Shown: positions 20,739-31,135 of the stretch, piece after piece
Layout of the letters: every line of letters begins with the position of its first letter
Position numbering within the stretch: position 1 is the stretch's first letter
Origin: an uncultured Ruminococcus sp.
Lineage (GTDB): Bacteria > Bacillota > Clostridia > Oscillospirales > Ruminococcaceae
DNA length: 64,000 nt
NCBI GenBank assembly: GCA_947176345.1
Contig: CAMWQI010000002.1
Coordinates: 1 to 64,000 of the forward strand
Direction: 5' to 3'
Notes under the pieces: generated by a model
Database searches by the model: none
Seen by the model: the letters and a program-made list of their open reading frames with translations, nothing else
What the model was told of the DNA's origin: nothing
Made by a program: the position numbers and the translations under genes

Positions 20739-23102
20739 TCAAACACCTCTTCCAAATAATTTTTTACGCTTATGTGATAAATCAGGCACACTCATATCAT
20801 AGCGATATTCGCCCATCTGATGTTCACTTATTATTGACCGGCTGTAATAATTTTCAACATTATTGTAGCCGGTTGGTATCATGAATAGCACATCAAAGCC
20901 CGCCATACTAAGAAATTCCATAACAATAGCCTGTTCTGTAGTTATGGCATTATCTCCTGTATTTATATAAATAATTTTCGGGTTCTTTTTTGTAAAATCA
21001 AAATTCTGCAATTTCCTTACAATTTCCTTGTCAAGATTAAGAATTGTGGAAATTATTTTGTATTCCATGCCGTTTTCAAAAGTTCCGTTTATGATACGGC
21101 TTTCAATTAGCATCTGTAATTTATCAAGTATATGATTTTGCATTTCTTCCCTTAAAACCTTATACTGATAATCGGGACTGTTTTTTATGGCTGTACGTTG
21201 CAGAGTATTGTTTTTCCAGAATGACACAGCACTTTGTGTGGAATTTTCCGGCTGATTATACGCTGAACTGCGTACATTTGCGGAATATGGATTTGCATTG
21301 CCAAGAGAATAGGGGTTCATAGCTCCAAGTGAACGTGTACCTATGTTTCCTCTTGAATAGGGGTTAGCATTTGTCCGCGAATGCGGATTAGCTGATGTAT
21401 TGACACGACCATTTATTATAATAGTGTCTTCGGTATTAAGTTTTCTGATATACTGCCAGTATGCCTTTTCGTTGCCGTCCTTTACACCGGAAATCTTCGC
21501 AAAGAATACCGGTATAATAACCTCTCCGGTATCTGTTGAAAAATTAGGTCTGTATTTGAGTTCCTCATTCCATAGCAGTTCGATTTCCTCAAACATTGTA
21601 TCAAGGACTATTGAAGAAGCTTTTGCATACTGGTGATTTCTGTAAATTCCGGTGTCCTGATACATTAATGTATCAAGTTCACGTTCCGCATGATATGCGA
21701 CTGTACCGGCACGCATTGAAACACCCTCCGGAAAAACGTCAATATCAAGCGAACTTTCATGTGTAAATTCCAATAAATTCACATTATTTATAGTGTATGT
21801 TTCTTTCAGTGCCGGATTGAGTATAACAACATCAACAGGAAGTGCTGAAAGTACCTCCAGAAAAGCAGACTGCATTTCATCTACACGGCTGTTGAAAAGT
21901 AAAAAACATGGTATATTATCTTTTTTCCAGTTAGAAAAAAGCTGTTTCTGCCACCTTTTCAGCCAGCAAAGAACATAAACACATATATTAACGAATTTAT
22001 TTACAGAACAATTACCCGAATATTTCGCCATTATTTGTGAAAATTCATAGCGTGCTGTCTGCTGTAATGCCGTATCAGAAATATTTATATTCCTTGCAAG
22101 TTCCGTTACAGCCATTACCGGTGTAGTATAATTACTTCGTTTTATAGCGGAAATCTCTTCATAAGTAGGTTCTGTTATCTTTTTGTTGACGATAACAAGA
22201 CTACGTTTTTGAGTATTCATGTTATTTCTGAAAGAAATCAGTTCATTCACATAGTCCGCACGATTATAAACACCGTTTATCTGATAAAATATATTGCATA
22301 TTCCATCAATATCTGCCCTGTTTTTCACAGGTATAAGAACATCATTAAGTCCATCGCCGTTAGCCCAGCTATTTGTGATGATATTATATGCTGACTTGTC
22401 ACCGCATACGCTTATGGCGTTGATTTTTTCAGCTACAGACTGTTGTAATTTTTTTATTGAAAAATCCGACGGAAAAGCCGTTCCGTTATCCGCCCATAAT
22501 TCCGAAAGTCTTGAATCAGGGTCAAATCCGCTGTACTGAGCATTTCCGGCTGTCTGTACAAGTACAATGTCACAGCCTGCTCCTGAAAGCATGGACAATA
22601 ACATCAGTTCATAGTGACTGCCTATGCCGTTACAGAATATTTTAGGTATATTGTCCTCACCTAAACGGCTCATCAGGCTCTCAAATCTATAGTAAAGCCA
22701 GCACATGAATTTTATATATGCATTTTTTAAAATATTCTGATTTTTTCCCTTTGATGCAAGTTCTGAAAGCACATCATACATTGAAGTGCTTATTTCATTA
22801 CGCTGAATAGCGTTCATTCTGGGAAGCCATTTCTGAAGACTTGTCATTATGAACTGTTTATCCATTGCAAAAGCCTCACCCATTATTTCATAATAATATG
22901 AAAGCTGGTTCTGGTCAACATTAGGTATTCTTCCGTCAATGATAACGCCATTTTTCCGTGCTGAATCGTAATATCTGCACAGAAAAGACCATATTTCCTC
23001 ACTGTATGAGTTTATTCTGTAAAAAAATACATTATTTCCGTTTCTCTGATTCAAATTTAAAAAATAATCATCAAGAGAACTTATTTTTATATGCTGAAAC
23101 AT
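20739..23102 (-). CDS. YceG-like putative component of the Ter/toxic-anion module
   Basis: Position directly upstream of telA as in the Bacillus yceG-yceH arrangement; large protein with two related halves and an Asn/Ser/Tyr-rich insert; start MFQHIKISSLDDYF with RBS aagaggtg. Confidence 0.7.
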   Translation of the reverse strand: MFQHIKISSLDDYFLNLNQRNGNNVFFYRINSYSEEIWSFLCRYYDSARKNGVIIDGRIPNVDQNQLSYYYEIMGEAFAMDKQFIMTSLQKWLPRMNAIQRNEISTSMYDVLSELASKGKNQNILKNAYIKFMCWLYYRFESLMSRLGEDNIPKIFCNGIGSHYELMLLSMLSGAGCDIVLVQTAGNAQYSGFDPDSRLSELWADNGTAFPSDFSIKKLQQSVAEKINAISVCGDKSAYNIITNSWANGDGLNDVLIPVKNRADIDGICNIFYQINGVYNRADYVNELISFRNNMNTQKRSLVIVNKKITEPTYEEISAIKRSNYTTPVMAVTELARNINISDTALQQTARYEFSQIMAKYSGNCSVNKFVNICVYVLCWLKRWQKQLFSNWKKDNIPCFLLFNSRVDEMQSAFLEVLSALPVDVVILNPALKETYTINNVNLLEFTHESSLDIDVFPEGVSMRAGTVAYHAERELDTLMYQDTGIYRNHQYAKASSIVLDTMFEEIELLWNEELKYRPNFSTDTGEVIIPVFFAKISGVKDGNEKAYWQYIRKLNTEDTIIINGRVNTSANPHSRTNANPYSRGNIGTRSLGAMNPYSLGNANPYSANVRSSAYNQPENSTQSAVSFWKNNTLQRTAIKNSPDYQYKVLREEMQNHILDKLQMLIESRIINGTFENGMEYKIISTILNLDKEIVRKLQNFDFTKKNPKIIYINTGDNAITTEQAIVMEFLSMAGFDVLFMIPTGYNNVENYYSRSIISEHQMGEYRYDMSVPDLSHKRKKLFGRGV

Positions 23103-23109
23103 TTTCGTG

Positions 23110-23700
23110 TCACCTCTTGATTTTATTTTCAGCAAAACCGAAGAATGAACCAACGATTCCGCCAATTATATGCGTCAGTTCTGAAATATCATTATCTTTA
23201 AATATACCACTATATACTTGCTGTCCTATATATATTACGGCAACAAGTATAAATGTAAGTGGTATTTTTCCATTCTGAAAACCTGTAATAGATGAAAGCA
23301 GTATGAATGCAAAAACCACACCGCTTGCTCCTAAAAGTTGGATATTCGGAAAAAATATGAAATTTATAAGCCCTGTGACAAGTGCTGTAACAGCAATAAT
23401 CATAACCATATCAGCCTTGCCGTATTTTTCCTCAAGAAGAGGACCTAAAAGCAGAATATATGTTATATTTCCCATGAAATGTTCCCATGAGGCATGACCG
23501 AATATATGACCAAAAAATCTGATATATGTCATGGGATTCACCATTGAAGAACGGTAAACGCTGAAAACAAGGTTATTGCTTGCTCCGTGTGTAAGTACGT
23601 TAAGGAGCAGAGACACAAGGCATATCATAGTAAAGCCAAGTATCACTGGTGAATTGAATGATATTCTCAAACTGGATTTATTTGAATTATTTTTACTCAT
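23110..23700 (-). CDS. Rhomboid family intramembrane serine protease
   Basis: HFMGNITYILLLGPLLEEKYG, catalytic LLGASGVVFAF, TM His in ELTHIIGGIVGSFFG. Confidence 0.9.
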   Translation of the reverse strand: MSKNNSNKSSLRISFNSPVILGFTMICLVSLLLNVLTHGASNNLVFSVYRSSMVNPMTYIRFFGHIFGHASWEHFMGNITYILLLGPLLEEKYGKADMVMIIAVTALVTGLINFIFFPNIQLLGASGVVFAFILLSSITGFQNGKIPLTFILVAVIYIGQQVYSGIFKDNDISELTHIIGGIVGSFFGFAENKIKR

Positions 23701-23789
23701 TTATATTTTCTCCGCATTCAGAAAATTGTACTCAAATTAATTAAATTATAACATAATTATGCAGTATTTGTCAAGTATATTTGAAAATA

Positions 23790-25601
23790 TTACCTGAAAA
23801 GCTGTGAAAACATATCTTTTATTACTTCATTGTCTCCAGTATCAGCCCCCGACAAATCCATTATATACGAAAACGGCTTTACGGATTTATTCATTTTTCC
23901 GGATATATCATGAAGATTGCATACCTGATTTTTCGGGGCATCTTTTCCGCATAGTATAATCATACCATCTATACTGTCTTTATCTTCAATCTCACTGACA
24001 GAAAACAGATATTTATAGACAAGTTCAGCAAGAAGTTCATTTTCAACGGTCTGCATAGAGCTGAATTTTGCGTCCATTATTATATATCTTGATGAGCCGT
24101 CACGACTTATTTTAAGAAGATAATCAGGTGTATAGATATTTCCCTTGTTACCGCCTGCCATGCTCATACTCCTGTTGCGGTAAAGCATAATGTCATTAGG
24201 TCGTGGATAGGATATATCCCCATATATTACCGGCTGAAAATAAAGTGTTATTTCGCTTCCGTCATTGCCCGTGAAAAAAAATGTATTGTTACAATAAGTA
24301 TTCTGAAGAGAATTTGTTGTTTTATATTCAAATCTTTCAGTCTTATACTCAACAAAAGTGCAGTTCATTTCCTCACGGATAGTGACCAGCATTTTTATAA
24401 GACAATAATATTCATAAATTATGCTTGTTGTTCTTCTTGTTGAAATGAAACCCTGCAACAACTGACTTTTTGCGGTGCTGTATCCCTCATCCTGATACCA
24501 TTCATATATCTTCTGATATACGGCTCTGTAAGGAACTACCAGTCGGAAAGTATCAGTATATTCCGGCAGAAAATCCATATAAATATCATTTACGCCTAAC
24601 ATTTTTCTATACCTGAAAAGCAGTATCTGCAAACGCTCCTTGCATTCCTCTACTGACATTGTATGCATACGATATATATATTTTGTCGACTCAATATAAT
24701 TTCCGTTTCTGTATACATTATCTTCATTCTCATCATATTTCATATTCTCAAGTGCCGCAATAAGAGTGGACAAAAACCCCGTTATTACGCGGTTTTCATA
24801 GACATCACTTGTATAGACCGTACTTGAAATAAGAGTATTTTCCGGCTGAAAATGTCTTTTTCCGTAAGATATTCCTGTATTGAAATCCACTTCATATAGT
24901 TCTTCGGGGTGGAAAGCTATATATTGTATCGTCTTTGGAGTCATGGAATCAAGCTTGTAAAATTTTCCAACCACCTCTCCGGAAGTTGCTCTTGTTTTCG
25001 GAGAGTGCTGAAAATATGACGAAAAATGCTCATATATTTCTATGACATCTTCTATGAATTTCAGTTTTGATTCAGCTTTTATATTGTCGTTATTGTCATT
25101 ATTTTCAAGACTTACATAATTTTCATACAGATAATCATTTCCTTTATCATATATGTAGTCAAGCATATTTGTTATGTTCTGATATTGTGTATCTTCAGTT
25201 ACCATTATCGAAATGCTATCTGAAACATAATATGTACCGGAAATCTTTACTTTTATCTGAACAATGCCGAAACAGTACATAAAAATCTTTTTGTAGTTTT
25301 TATTCTTTTCAGCGTTTTTATCAAATATAAACTGATATTCATTCTGATATTTATTTTTTTGAGATTTATTTAAAGATGTAATGCGATTTATTGTCTGTTT
25401 TTCGTCGTTTATATAAAACTCTGAAACAAAGCCGTCACTTCCCCTGAGAGAAAATGCGTTATATTCAAAATCATAGTATACAAATATTTTTTTCCCCATA
25501 GCAGACGCATTTTCATCTTCCTCCTTATAGAGTGGTATCCTTACAGATTCATTATTTTTCTGTGCTTTCAATAATAACTCCATATATACACTCCATGTCA
25601 T
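23790..25601 (-). CDS. DUF2357-type protein with PD-(D/E)XK nuclease domain (McrC-like partner)
   Basis: C-terminal IYTPDYLLKISRDGSSRYIIMDAKFS = D..(D)xK nuclease core; 4-bp overlap with the upstream AAA+ gene. Confidence 0.75.
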   Translation of the reverse strand: MTWSVYMELLLKAQKNNESVRIPLYKEEDENASAMGKKIFVYYDFEYNAFSLRGSDGFVSEFYINDEKQTINRITSLNKSQKNKYQNEYQFIFDKNAEKNKNYKKIFMYCFGIVQIKVKISGTYYVSDSISIMVTEDTQYQNITNMLDYIYDKGNDYLYENYVSLENNDNNDNIKAESKLKFIEDVIEIYEHFSSYFQHSPKTRATSGEVVGKFYKLDSMTPKTIQYIAFHPEELYEVDFNTGISYGKRHFQPENTLISSTVYTSDVYENRVITGFLSTLIAALENMKYDENEDNVYRNGNYIESTKYIYRMHTMSVEECKERLQILLFRYRKMLGVNDIYMDFLPEYTDTFRLVVPYRAVYQKIYEWYQDEGYSTAKSQLLQGFISTRRTTSIIYEYYCLIKMLVTIREEMNCTFVEYKTERFEYKTTNSLQNTYCNNTFFFTGNDGSEITLYFQPVIYGDISYPRPNDIMLYRNRSMSMAGGNKGNIYTPDYLLKISRDGSSRYIIMDAKFSSMQTVENELLAELVYKYLFSVSEIEDKDSIDGMIILCGKDAPKNQVCNLHDISGKMNKSVKPFSYIMDLSGADTGDNEVIKDMFSQLFR

Positions 25602-28600
25602 GAAAGATATTGACAGTATCCCATATTTCTTTCGGCATTTTTTATCATTTCATCAACTGCATTTTTTGTCATGTTAAGATGATTTTCAGTGCATATACTG
25701 ATAAGTTCATCAAAGAATTTTTTATATAAACTCAGACGGCAGTTTATTTTCGGGAGCAGTTTCTGCATAACTGCATAGTCAACGGCTATATATTCAGGCG
25801 TGATACCACCAACACCTTTCATCAATTCACGGGCTGAGGATATATAATTAAGCATACTAAGTCTTATTCGCGGACTTACTGTCATACCATAACTATGGAA
25901 AAGCTTTGATATTTTGTCAAGGAGTGGCACGCAGGTAAGCGGTACATCAGAATGCGACGAAAACGTTTCAATAAGATTTTTCCATAAAATTTTTTCAACG
26001 GGACGTGGTACTTCCGCATTTATATCAGAATCGGGAAGCTTTATAATCCATGCACGGTCAATAAGTCGAGGAGAGAGAGTTTCTGTAGTCTGGTCATTGT
26101 TGATAGTTGCCACAAAACGCAGTGTTTCAGGAATATATATATCATTTTCAAGACCTATATTTATATATGCATTATTGTCTTCAGACCTGTCAGCTAACTG
26201 CATAAAGTCCGCCCAGTAGTATTCCATAGGACTTAAATTAGCCTCATCAAGCAATACAAGATACGGAAACTGTGATTTTTCCTTTTCTTCATTGAGTATC
26301 ATAAGTGAATCATAAAGACGTCGGTTGCTCTTGTCGTATTTTTTAGTAAGCGGATTATAATAACCGATAAGGTCTTTTTTGGAAGACCAGCCCTTTTCTA
26401 CTGAAACAGGCACAAAACGGTTGCAGTTTACCGCCGAAATGCCAAAATCGGTAAGACCCAAACTGTTTCCGATTATATTGCAAACAGATGTTTTGCCAGT
26501 GCCAGGGAGACCGGAAAATATAGTAAGAAATCCCTGTGTGATACATATATACATATTAAATATATCATTTGTACTGTAATTTCTGTATTTTTTCATATAT
26601 CCGACAAGATATGTACAAAGTTGCTTTCTTTCCATATCTTTACATTCGCCAGCCTTATGCATGACATAATCAGCAACATGGCTGTAAATTTCATTTTCCT
26701 GTTTTCTGTGCCATTCGCTTGCGGATTCAAGCATGGTATTTGAAACATACGGGTCAAAAGCAATATTTACTTCGTTTGCCTGCTCCATAATAGTTGTCTT
26801 GATTTTTCTTTTTATTTCGGAATTTTTATGCTCAAGTATCGCATTATCTTCAAGCAAAGAAGCACGCTTGTTTTTAAGTTGTTTAACTTCCTCTGCAATT
26901 TCATTATAAGATTCAAGCATTGAATGCTTGTCTATAAGTTCCGATATTTGTTTTTCAAGTTCTTCAATTTCACCGTTTTTTTCGGCTATTTTGGTAGCCT
27001 TTACCTTTTCCACAGCAAGTTGTGCTTCAGACTGAGCAGTCTTTGTAGCCTTTGACTGCTTTTCAAGTTCTTTCTGAAGTTCTTTATACTCCGGACTTGA
27101 TTTTACCATTTCAGAAAAGACTTCTTTCATTTCGCTGTCATTATTATATGAGCGGAGCAAAGTCTGTGCAATTTGTCTCTGTTCGTTTGTATAATTCTGA
27201 ATATCTTTGAAAAGGTCATGTATTCTTGCAAGTCTTGAAATTTTCACTTCTTCAGGGAGACTTCCCGAAAGAAATGACGACCTGCCAAGCAACATAATAA
27301 ATTCATCAGGCTTTTTCTTTATCATATTAACAAAATCCTTTGATGTTTCAGCAAACATATTTTTTATGAGGATTTCGTCAGAAATAATATCTTTCTTATA
27401 TGTTGAGCCGTCGCTCAACACGGCAAACGGAATACAGACAGGGTCACAGCCAAATTCCTGTCTTTCACTCATTCCGAAACTAAGTTTGTCTTCCCTATGG
27501 CAGTTGAGGAGGTATCTTTCATCTGCTATTTTAGGCTGAATCATAGTTTTTCCGTCTCTCTTGTAAACCTTATACGGTCCTGAAATGTCAATAGTTCCGG
27601 CATTATCTGAAATTTTGTCTGTACGCTTTAAAAGAACAAGTTCATCTTTTGCGAAATCATCGCTTATTTCAATAGTGCCGTTTAAAAGTTCATTATCTGT
27701 AACAAGTTCATCTGTTTCAACTATCCTGAAAATTCTTAATTCACTTATTTTCTTGAAAAATTTAGTTGAGTTACGATTTTTGTCAAATTCATTCTGCAAA
27801 TTTATTTTCAGGTTTACATCTTCATGTTTTTCGTTAGTATTAGGTCTTATATTTTCCTCAAGATTATCTTCACTGAAAGCAATTGCAAAAGTATACTGCA
27901 AGTCCAGCCCTTCAAGTACTTTCTGGCTTTGTGAGTTTATTGCCTTGACATATGAAAGATTTATAGTACCGTTAGGCGGGAAAGTTTCGGCTACCTGATG
28001 CAGTTCAATAAGTTTTTTATTTTTACCATTATCCTCAATTCTATACTGTGGTGCAAAATTATAATAAGTTTCGCGTTTTTCGATATAGCCTATATAATAT
28101 GAAACACCCTTGTCTTTCGGCTTTTTCTTTGGCTGTACAGGTTCAGGTTTTTCAGGTATTATTTCCGGTATCTGCAAAAATGTTTCTTCCGGAATTTCGG
28201 GGACTTCTTCCGGTACGGTATTTATTTCAGGTACTTCCAATACAGGCTCATTTTCAGTATCAGGAATTTCAGTCATTTCATCATCATAATCTTCTTTGTC
28301 CGGAATATCTTCATTTCCTGCATCTTCAACATTATTGTTATAATCATCATCAAGTGTTTTCATAAACTGTTCAGATTTAATAAAATCTGACATTATTTTC
28401 TTTCCGAAAGAGCCATCATAACATTTTTTAAGTATAAGCACAGTATTCATGATACAGTTTTCATAATTATATGAATTAATAATATCTTCGTACTCAATAT
28501 CTGTTGAAAAAAGCATACTTCCACTAAGATACTGATAAATTCCGTCCGCAAATTTACTGGCAGACGAACTTTTCAGGGCTTCAATTATTTTATCATTAAA

Positions 28601-28765
28601 TTTCTTCTTATTCTCTGCTTTTCTTTTGTCAGGTCGGCTAAGTCCTTCAATAGCTTGGTCAATAATTTCTTCCGGCAACTTCATGTAAAACTGTACAACA
28701 AGTGATATTGTACTTTTATCTGACATTGAAGTGCTTCTGTTCATAGAATTTGCTCTTGGCGACAT
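25598..28765 (-). CDS. McrB-like AAA+ ATPase with long novel N-terminus and coiled coil
   Basis: Walker A GLPGTGKTS, Walker B YLVLLDEANLSPMEYYWADFM, FVATINNDQTTETLSPRLIDRAWII; Glu/Pro-rich linker; coiled coil upstream of the ATPase. Confidence 0.85.
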   Translation of the reverse strand: MSPRANSMNRSTSMSDKSTISLVVQFYMKLPEEIIDQAIEGLSRPDKRKAENKKKFNDKIIEALKSSSASKFADGIYQYLSGSMLFSTDIEYEDIINSYNYENCIMNTVLILKKCYDGSFGKKIMSDFIKSEQFMKTLDDDYNNNVEDAGNEDIPDKEDYDDEMTEIPDTENEPVLEVPEINTVPEEVPEIPEETFLQIPEIIPEKPEPVQPKKKPKDKGVSYYIGYIEKRETYYNFAPQYRIEDNGKNKKLIELHQVAETFPPNGTINLSYVKAINSQSQKVLEGLDLQYTFAIAFSEDNLEENIRPNTNEKHEDVNLKINLQNEFDKNRNSTKFFKKISELRIFRIVETDELVTDNELLNGTIEISDDFAKDELVLLKRTDKISDNAGTIDISGPYKVYKRDGKTMIQPKIADERYLLNCHREDKLSFGMSERQEFGCDPVCIPFAVLSDGSTYKKDIISDEILIKNMFAETSKDFVNMIKKKPDEFIMLLGRSSFLSGSLPEEVKISRLARIHDLFKDIQNYTNEQRQIAQTLLRSYNNDSEMKEVFSEMVKSSPEYKELQKELEKQSKATKTAQSEAQLAVEKVKATKIAEKNGEIEELEKQISELIDKHSMLESYNEIAEEVKQLKNKRASLLEDNAILEHKNSEIKRKIKTTIMEQANEVNIAFDPYVSNTMLESASEWHRKQENEIYSHVADYVMHKAGECKDMERKQLCTYLVGYMKKYRNYSTNDIFNMYICITQGFLTIFSGLPGTGKTSVCNIIGNSLGLTDFGISAVNCNRFVPVSVEKGWSSKKDLIGYYNPLTKKYDKSNRRLYDSLMILNEEKEKSQFPYLVLLDEANLSPMEYYWADFMQLADRSEDNNAYINIGLENDIYIPETLRFVATINNDQTTETLSPRLIDRAWIIKLPDSDINAEVPRPVEKILWKNLIETFSSHSDVPLTCVPLLDKISKLFHSYGMTVSPRIRLSMLNYISSARELMKGVGGITPEYIAVDYAVMQKLLPKINCRLSLYKKFFDELISICTENHLNMTKNAVDEMIKNAERNMGYCQYLS

Positions 28766-28919
28766 AAAAAATCACGTCCTTAATAAAATTTCAGGTGTCT
28801 GAAATACACACCTTAGAATAATTATATCACATTGAGCATGATTAGTCAAGAACAACAAAAACATTTCAAGATTTTTCTTTAAGATTATTTAAAATGTGAT
28901 TTTTCACCTGTCAAATATA

Positions 28920-28948
28920 GAAAGACCGCCATTTCCGGCGGTCTTTGC
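28920..28948 (-). terminator. Terminator after htrA-like gene
   Basis: AAAGACCGCC-ATTTCC-GGCGGTCTTT hairpin just past the htrA stop. Confidence 0.7.
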
Positions 28949-28978
28949 TATTTATATAATTAAAGGAAGGGGAAAAAA

Positions 28979-30223
28979 TTAGTTGTCTTTTTTGATTTCG
29001 TCAAGGGTGATTTCAGCGTTTTTTTCAATGCCATTTCTTACATATGTCACTTCTATAGTATCACCGGCAGAATGCATATTTTTCTGTGTATTGAGTTCCT
29101 CAGCAGTGGAAACTTCCACGCCATCAACGGCTGTTATTATATCTCCCGACTGCAAACCGGCTTTTTCGGAAGCACTGTTTTCTGATACATCTGTGATATA
29201 TACACCAATTGGCATATTATACATACGGGATATATTTTCTGTCACGTCCTGACAGCTTATGCCAAGCTGTGGCTTGCCAGTAACATAGCCATATGTTATA
29301 AAGTCATCAATAATCTTTGCAGTTTCATTTGACGGAATGGCAAAACCTATGCCCTCTATGCTTGTTTCATTGTAACTTGCCGACATTTTGGAGGAATTTA
29401 TTCCAATTACCTGACCATATTTATTAATCAATGGTCCGCCGGAGTTTCCGGAATTTATAGCCGTATCTGTCTGAATAAGATTCATAGCCTTGTCATTTAT
29501 TGTTATGTTTCTGTTCAGTCCGGAAACAATACCGCTTGTTACGGTATTCATTAAATCAAAACCAAGAGGATTGCCAATAGCTATAACAGATTCACCAAGC
29601 ATGAGGCTGTCACTGTCGCCAAATTCAGCGACTATAAGTCCGGAGGCATCTATTTTCAGTACAGCAAGGTCACAATCCGTATCATAGCCGATAACTTCCG
29701 CATCATAACTGTTATCGTCACTCATATGAACCGTGATATTTTCTGAAAGTCCTGCACCGTGTTCACTATCATATATAACATGGGCGTTTGTTACTATATA
29801 GCCGTCTTCCGTAATTACAACACCCGTACCCGTACCGATTGAAGTTGATGTTGCGGGCATTCCGAAACCATAATAGTAACCATTATTCATTGATGTAACT
29901 GTAAACTGTGATTCGACACCCACAACTGATGGTATAACTTTTTGTACAACTTCTTCAGTTGTGAGTGCAGTACCGGCATTTTCAGCGTTCTTTATGAGAC
30001 TTACTGTTTCGACTGAAAGTGATGATTTTTTGTCGGAATTTGTTTCAGTAGTTTCTGCAACGGCTGAAACAGGATTTTCAGCTATTTCATGGTAAACAGC
30101 TATTGAGCCACCGGAAACCATTACCATAGCCATAAGAAAAGCGGTAACTTTTCCGAAAGTGTTTTTTCTGTTTTTCTGTGAGTTGTTGTCATTGTCGAGG
30201 TTTATGTTATTATATTCATTCAT
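28979..30223 (-). CDS. HtrA/DegP-like trypsin-like serine protease with PDZ domain
   Basis: TM anchor; His in TNAHVIYD, Asp in DCDLAVLKI, Ser in TDTAINSGNSGGPL; PDZ SASEKAGLQSGDIITAVDG. Confidence 0.95.
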   Translation of the reverse strand: MNEYNNINLDNDNNSQKNRKNTFGKVTAFLMAMVMVSGGSIAVYHEIAENPVSAVAETTETNSDKKSSLSVETVSLIKNAENAGTALTTEEVVQKVIPSVVGVESQFTVTSMNNGYYYGFGMPATSTSIGTGTGVVITEDGYIVTNAHVIYDSEHGAGLSENITVHMSDDNSYDAEVIGYDTDCDLAVLKIDASGLIVAEFGDSDSLMLGESVIAIGNPLGFDLMNTVTSGIVSGLNRNITINDKAMNLIQTDTAINSGNSGGPLINKYGQVIGINSSKMSASYNETSIEGIGFAIPSNETAKIIDDFITYGYVTGKPQLGISCQDVTENISRMYNMPIGVYITDVSENSASEKAGLQSGDIITAVDGVEVSTAEELNTQKNMHSAGDTIEVTYVRNGIEKNAEITLDEIKKDN

Positions 30224-30454
30224 GATAAAATCACGTTCCTTTCAGGTGTTTGTTTGTGTTCTTTAGTATGATTGTATTATAAATCGGCACTGTGATATTA
30301 ATTTGCTTTTTGTGTATTGTTTTTTGGAATTTTTTGTGTGGATTTTTTCACCTGTCTGATAAAAACGTGAAAATTATTGTCATTTTTTTCACATTTAAAT
30401 TGACATTTATGGATAATTATATTATAATTGATATATAAATGCAAGGAGGTTTTT

Positions 30455-31135
30455 ATGAATATATCAGTTGTTATCGTTTGTGCCGGAAATTCAACAAGAA
30501 TGGGCGGTGTGAATAAAATATTAATGCCATTGGGTGAACGGCTTGTCATAGGTGTAACTATGCAGGCTTTTGAAAAATGTGAAAGCGTTTCTGAAATAAT
30601 AATTGTCGCCCGTGAGAATGACATTCCGGCAATACGTGAAGAAGCCAAAAAAGCCGGTATTTCCAAACTGAAAATATGTACTACAGGCGGTGAAACACGT
30701 CAGAAAAGCGTCATAAACGGCATAAAATGTATTTCTGAAAATACTGAACTTATTGCCATTCACGACGGTGCAAGACCGCTTGTCAAGCCTGAACATATCG
30801 AAAAAACTATAAAAGATGCATCTGTTTTCGGTGGTGCAACACTGGGTGTTCCCGTTAAGGATACTATAAAAACGGTTGATGATGGTCTGATTACTGATAC
30901 ACCACCACGAAAATTCCTCTATATTACGCAGACCCCGCAAATCTTTAAACGTAATCTTTATTTTGAGGGGATTGACTTTGCACTTGAACACGATTTGGAT
31001 TTCACGGACGATTGCCAGCTTGTTGAAGCTATCGGCGGAAAAGTCTGCATGACAACCGGCGACTACACAAATATTAAAATTACTACTCCGGAAGATATTA
31101 AAATTGCGGAGATACTTCTTGAAAGAGGTGATTGA
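30455..31135 (+). CDS. ispD: 2-C-methyl-D-erythritol 4-phosphate cytidylyltransferase
   Basis: VVIVCAGNSTRMGGVNK, AIHDGARPLV, TDDCQLVEAIGGKV; RBS aaggagg, ATG at 30455. Confidence 0.95.
   Translation: MNISVVIVCAGNSTRMGGVNKILMPLGERLVIGVTMQAFEKCESVSEIIIVARENDIPAIREEAKKAGISKLKICTTGGETRQKSVINGIKCISENTELIAIHDGARPLVKPEHIEKTIKDASVFGGATLGVPVKDTIKTVDDGLITDTPPRKFLYITQTPQIFKRNLYFEGIDFALEHDLDFTDDCQLVEAIGGKVCMTTGDYTNIKITTPEDIKIAEILLERGD

Noticed and set aside
23790-28765. Classical type I/II/III restriction-modification system
   Set aside because: No methyltransferase or specificity subunit seen; motifs fit the McrBC-like (modification-dependent) layout instead
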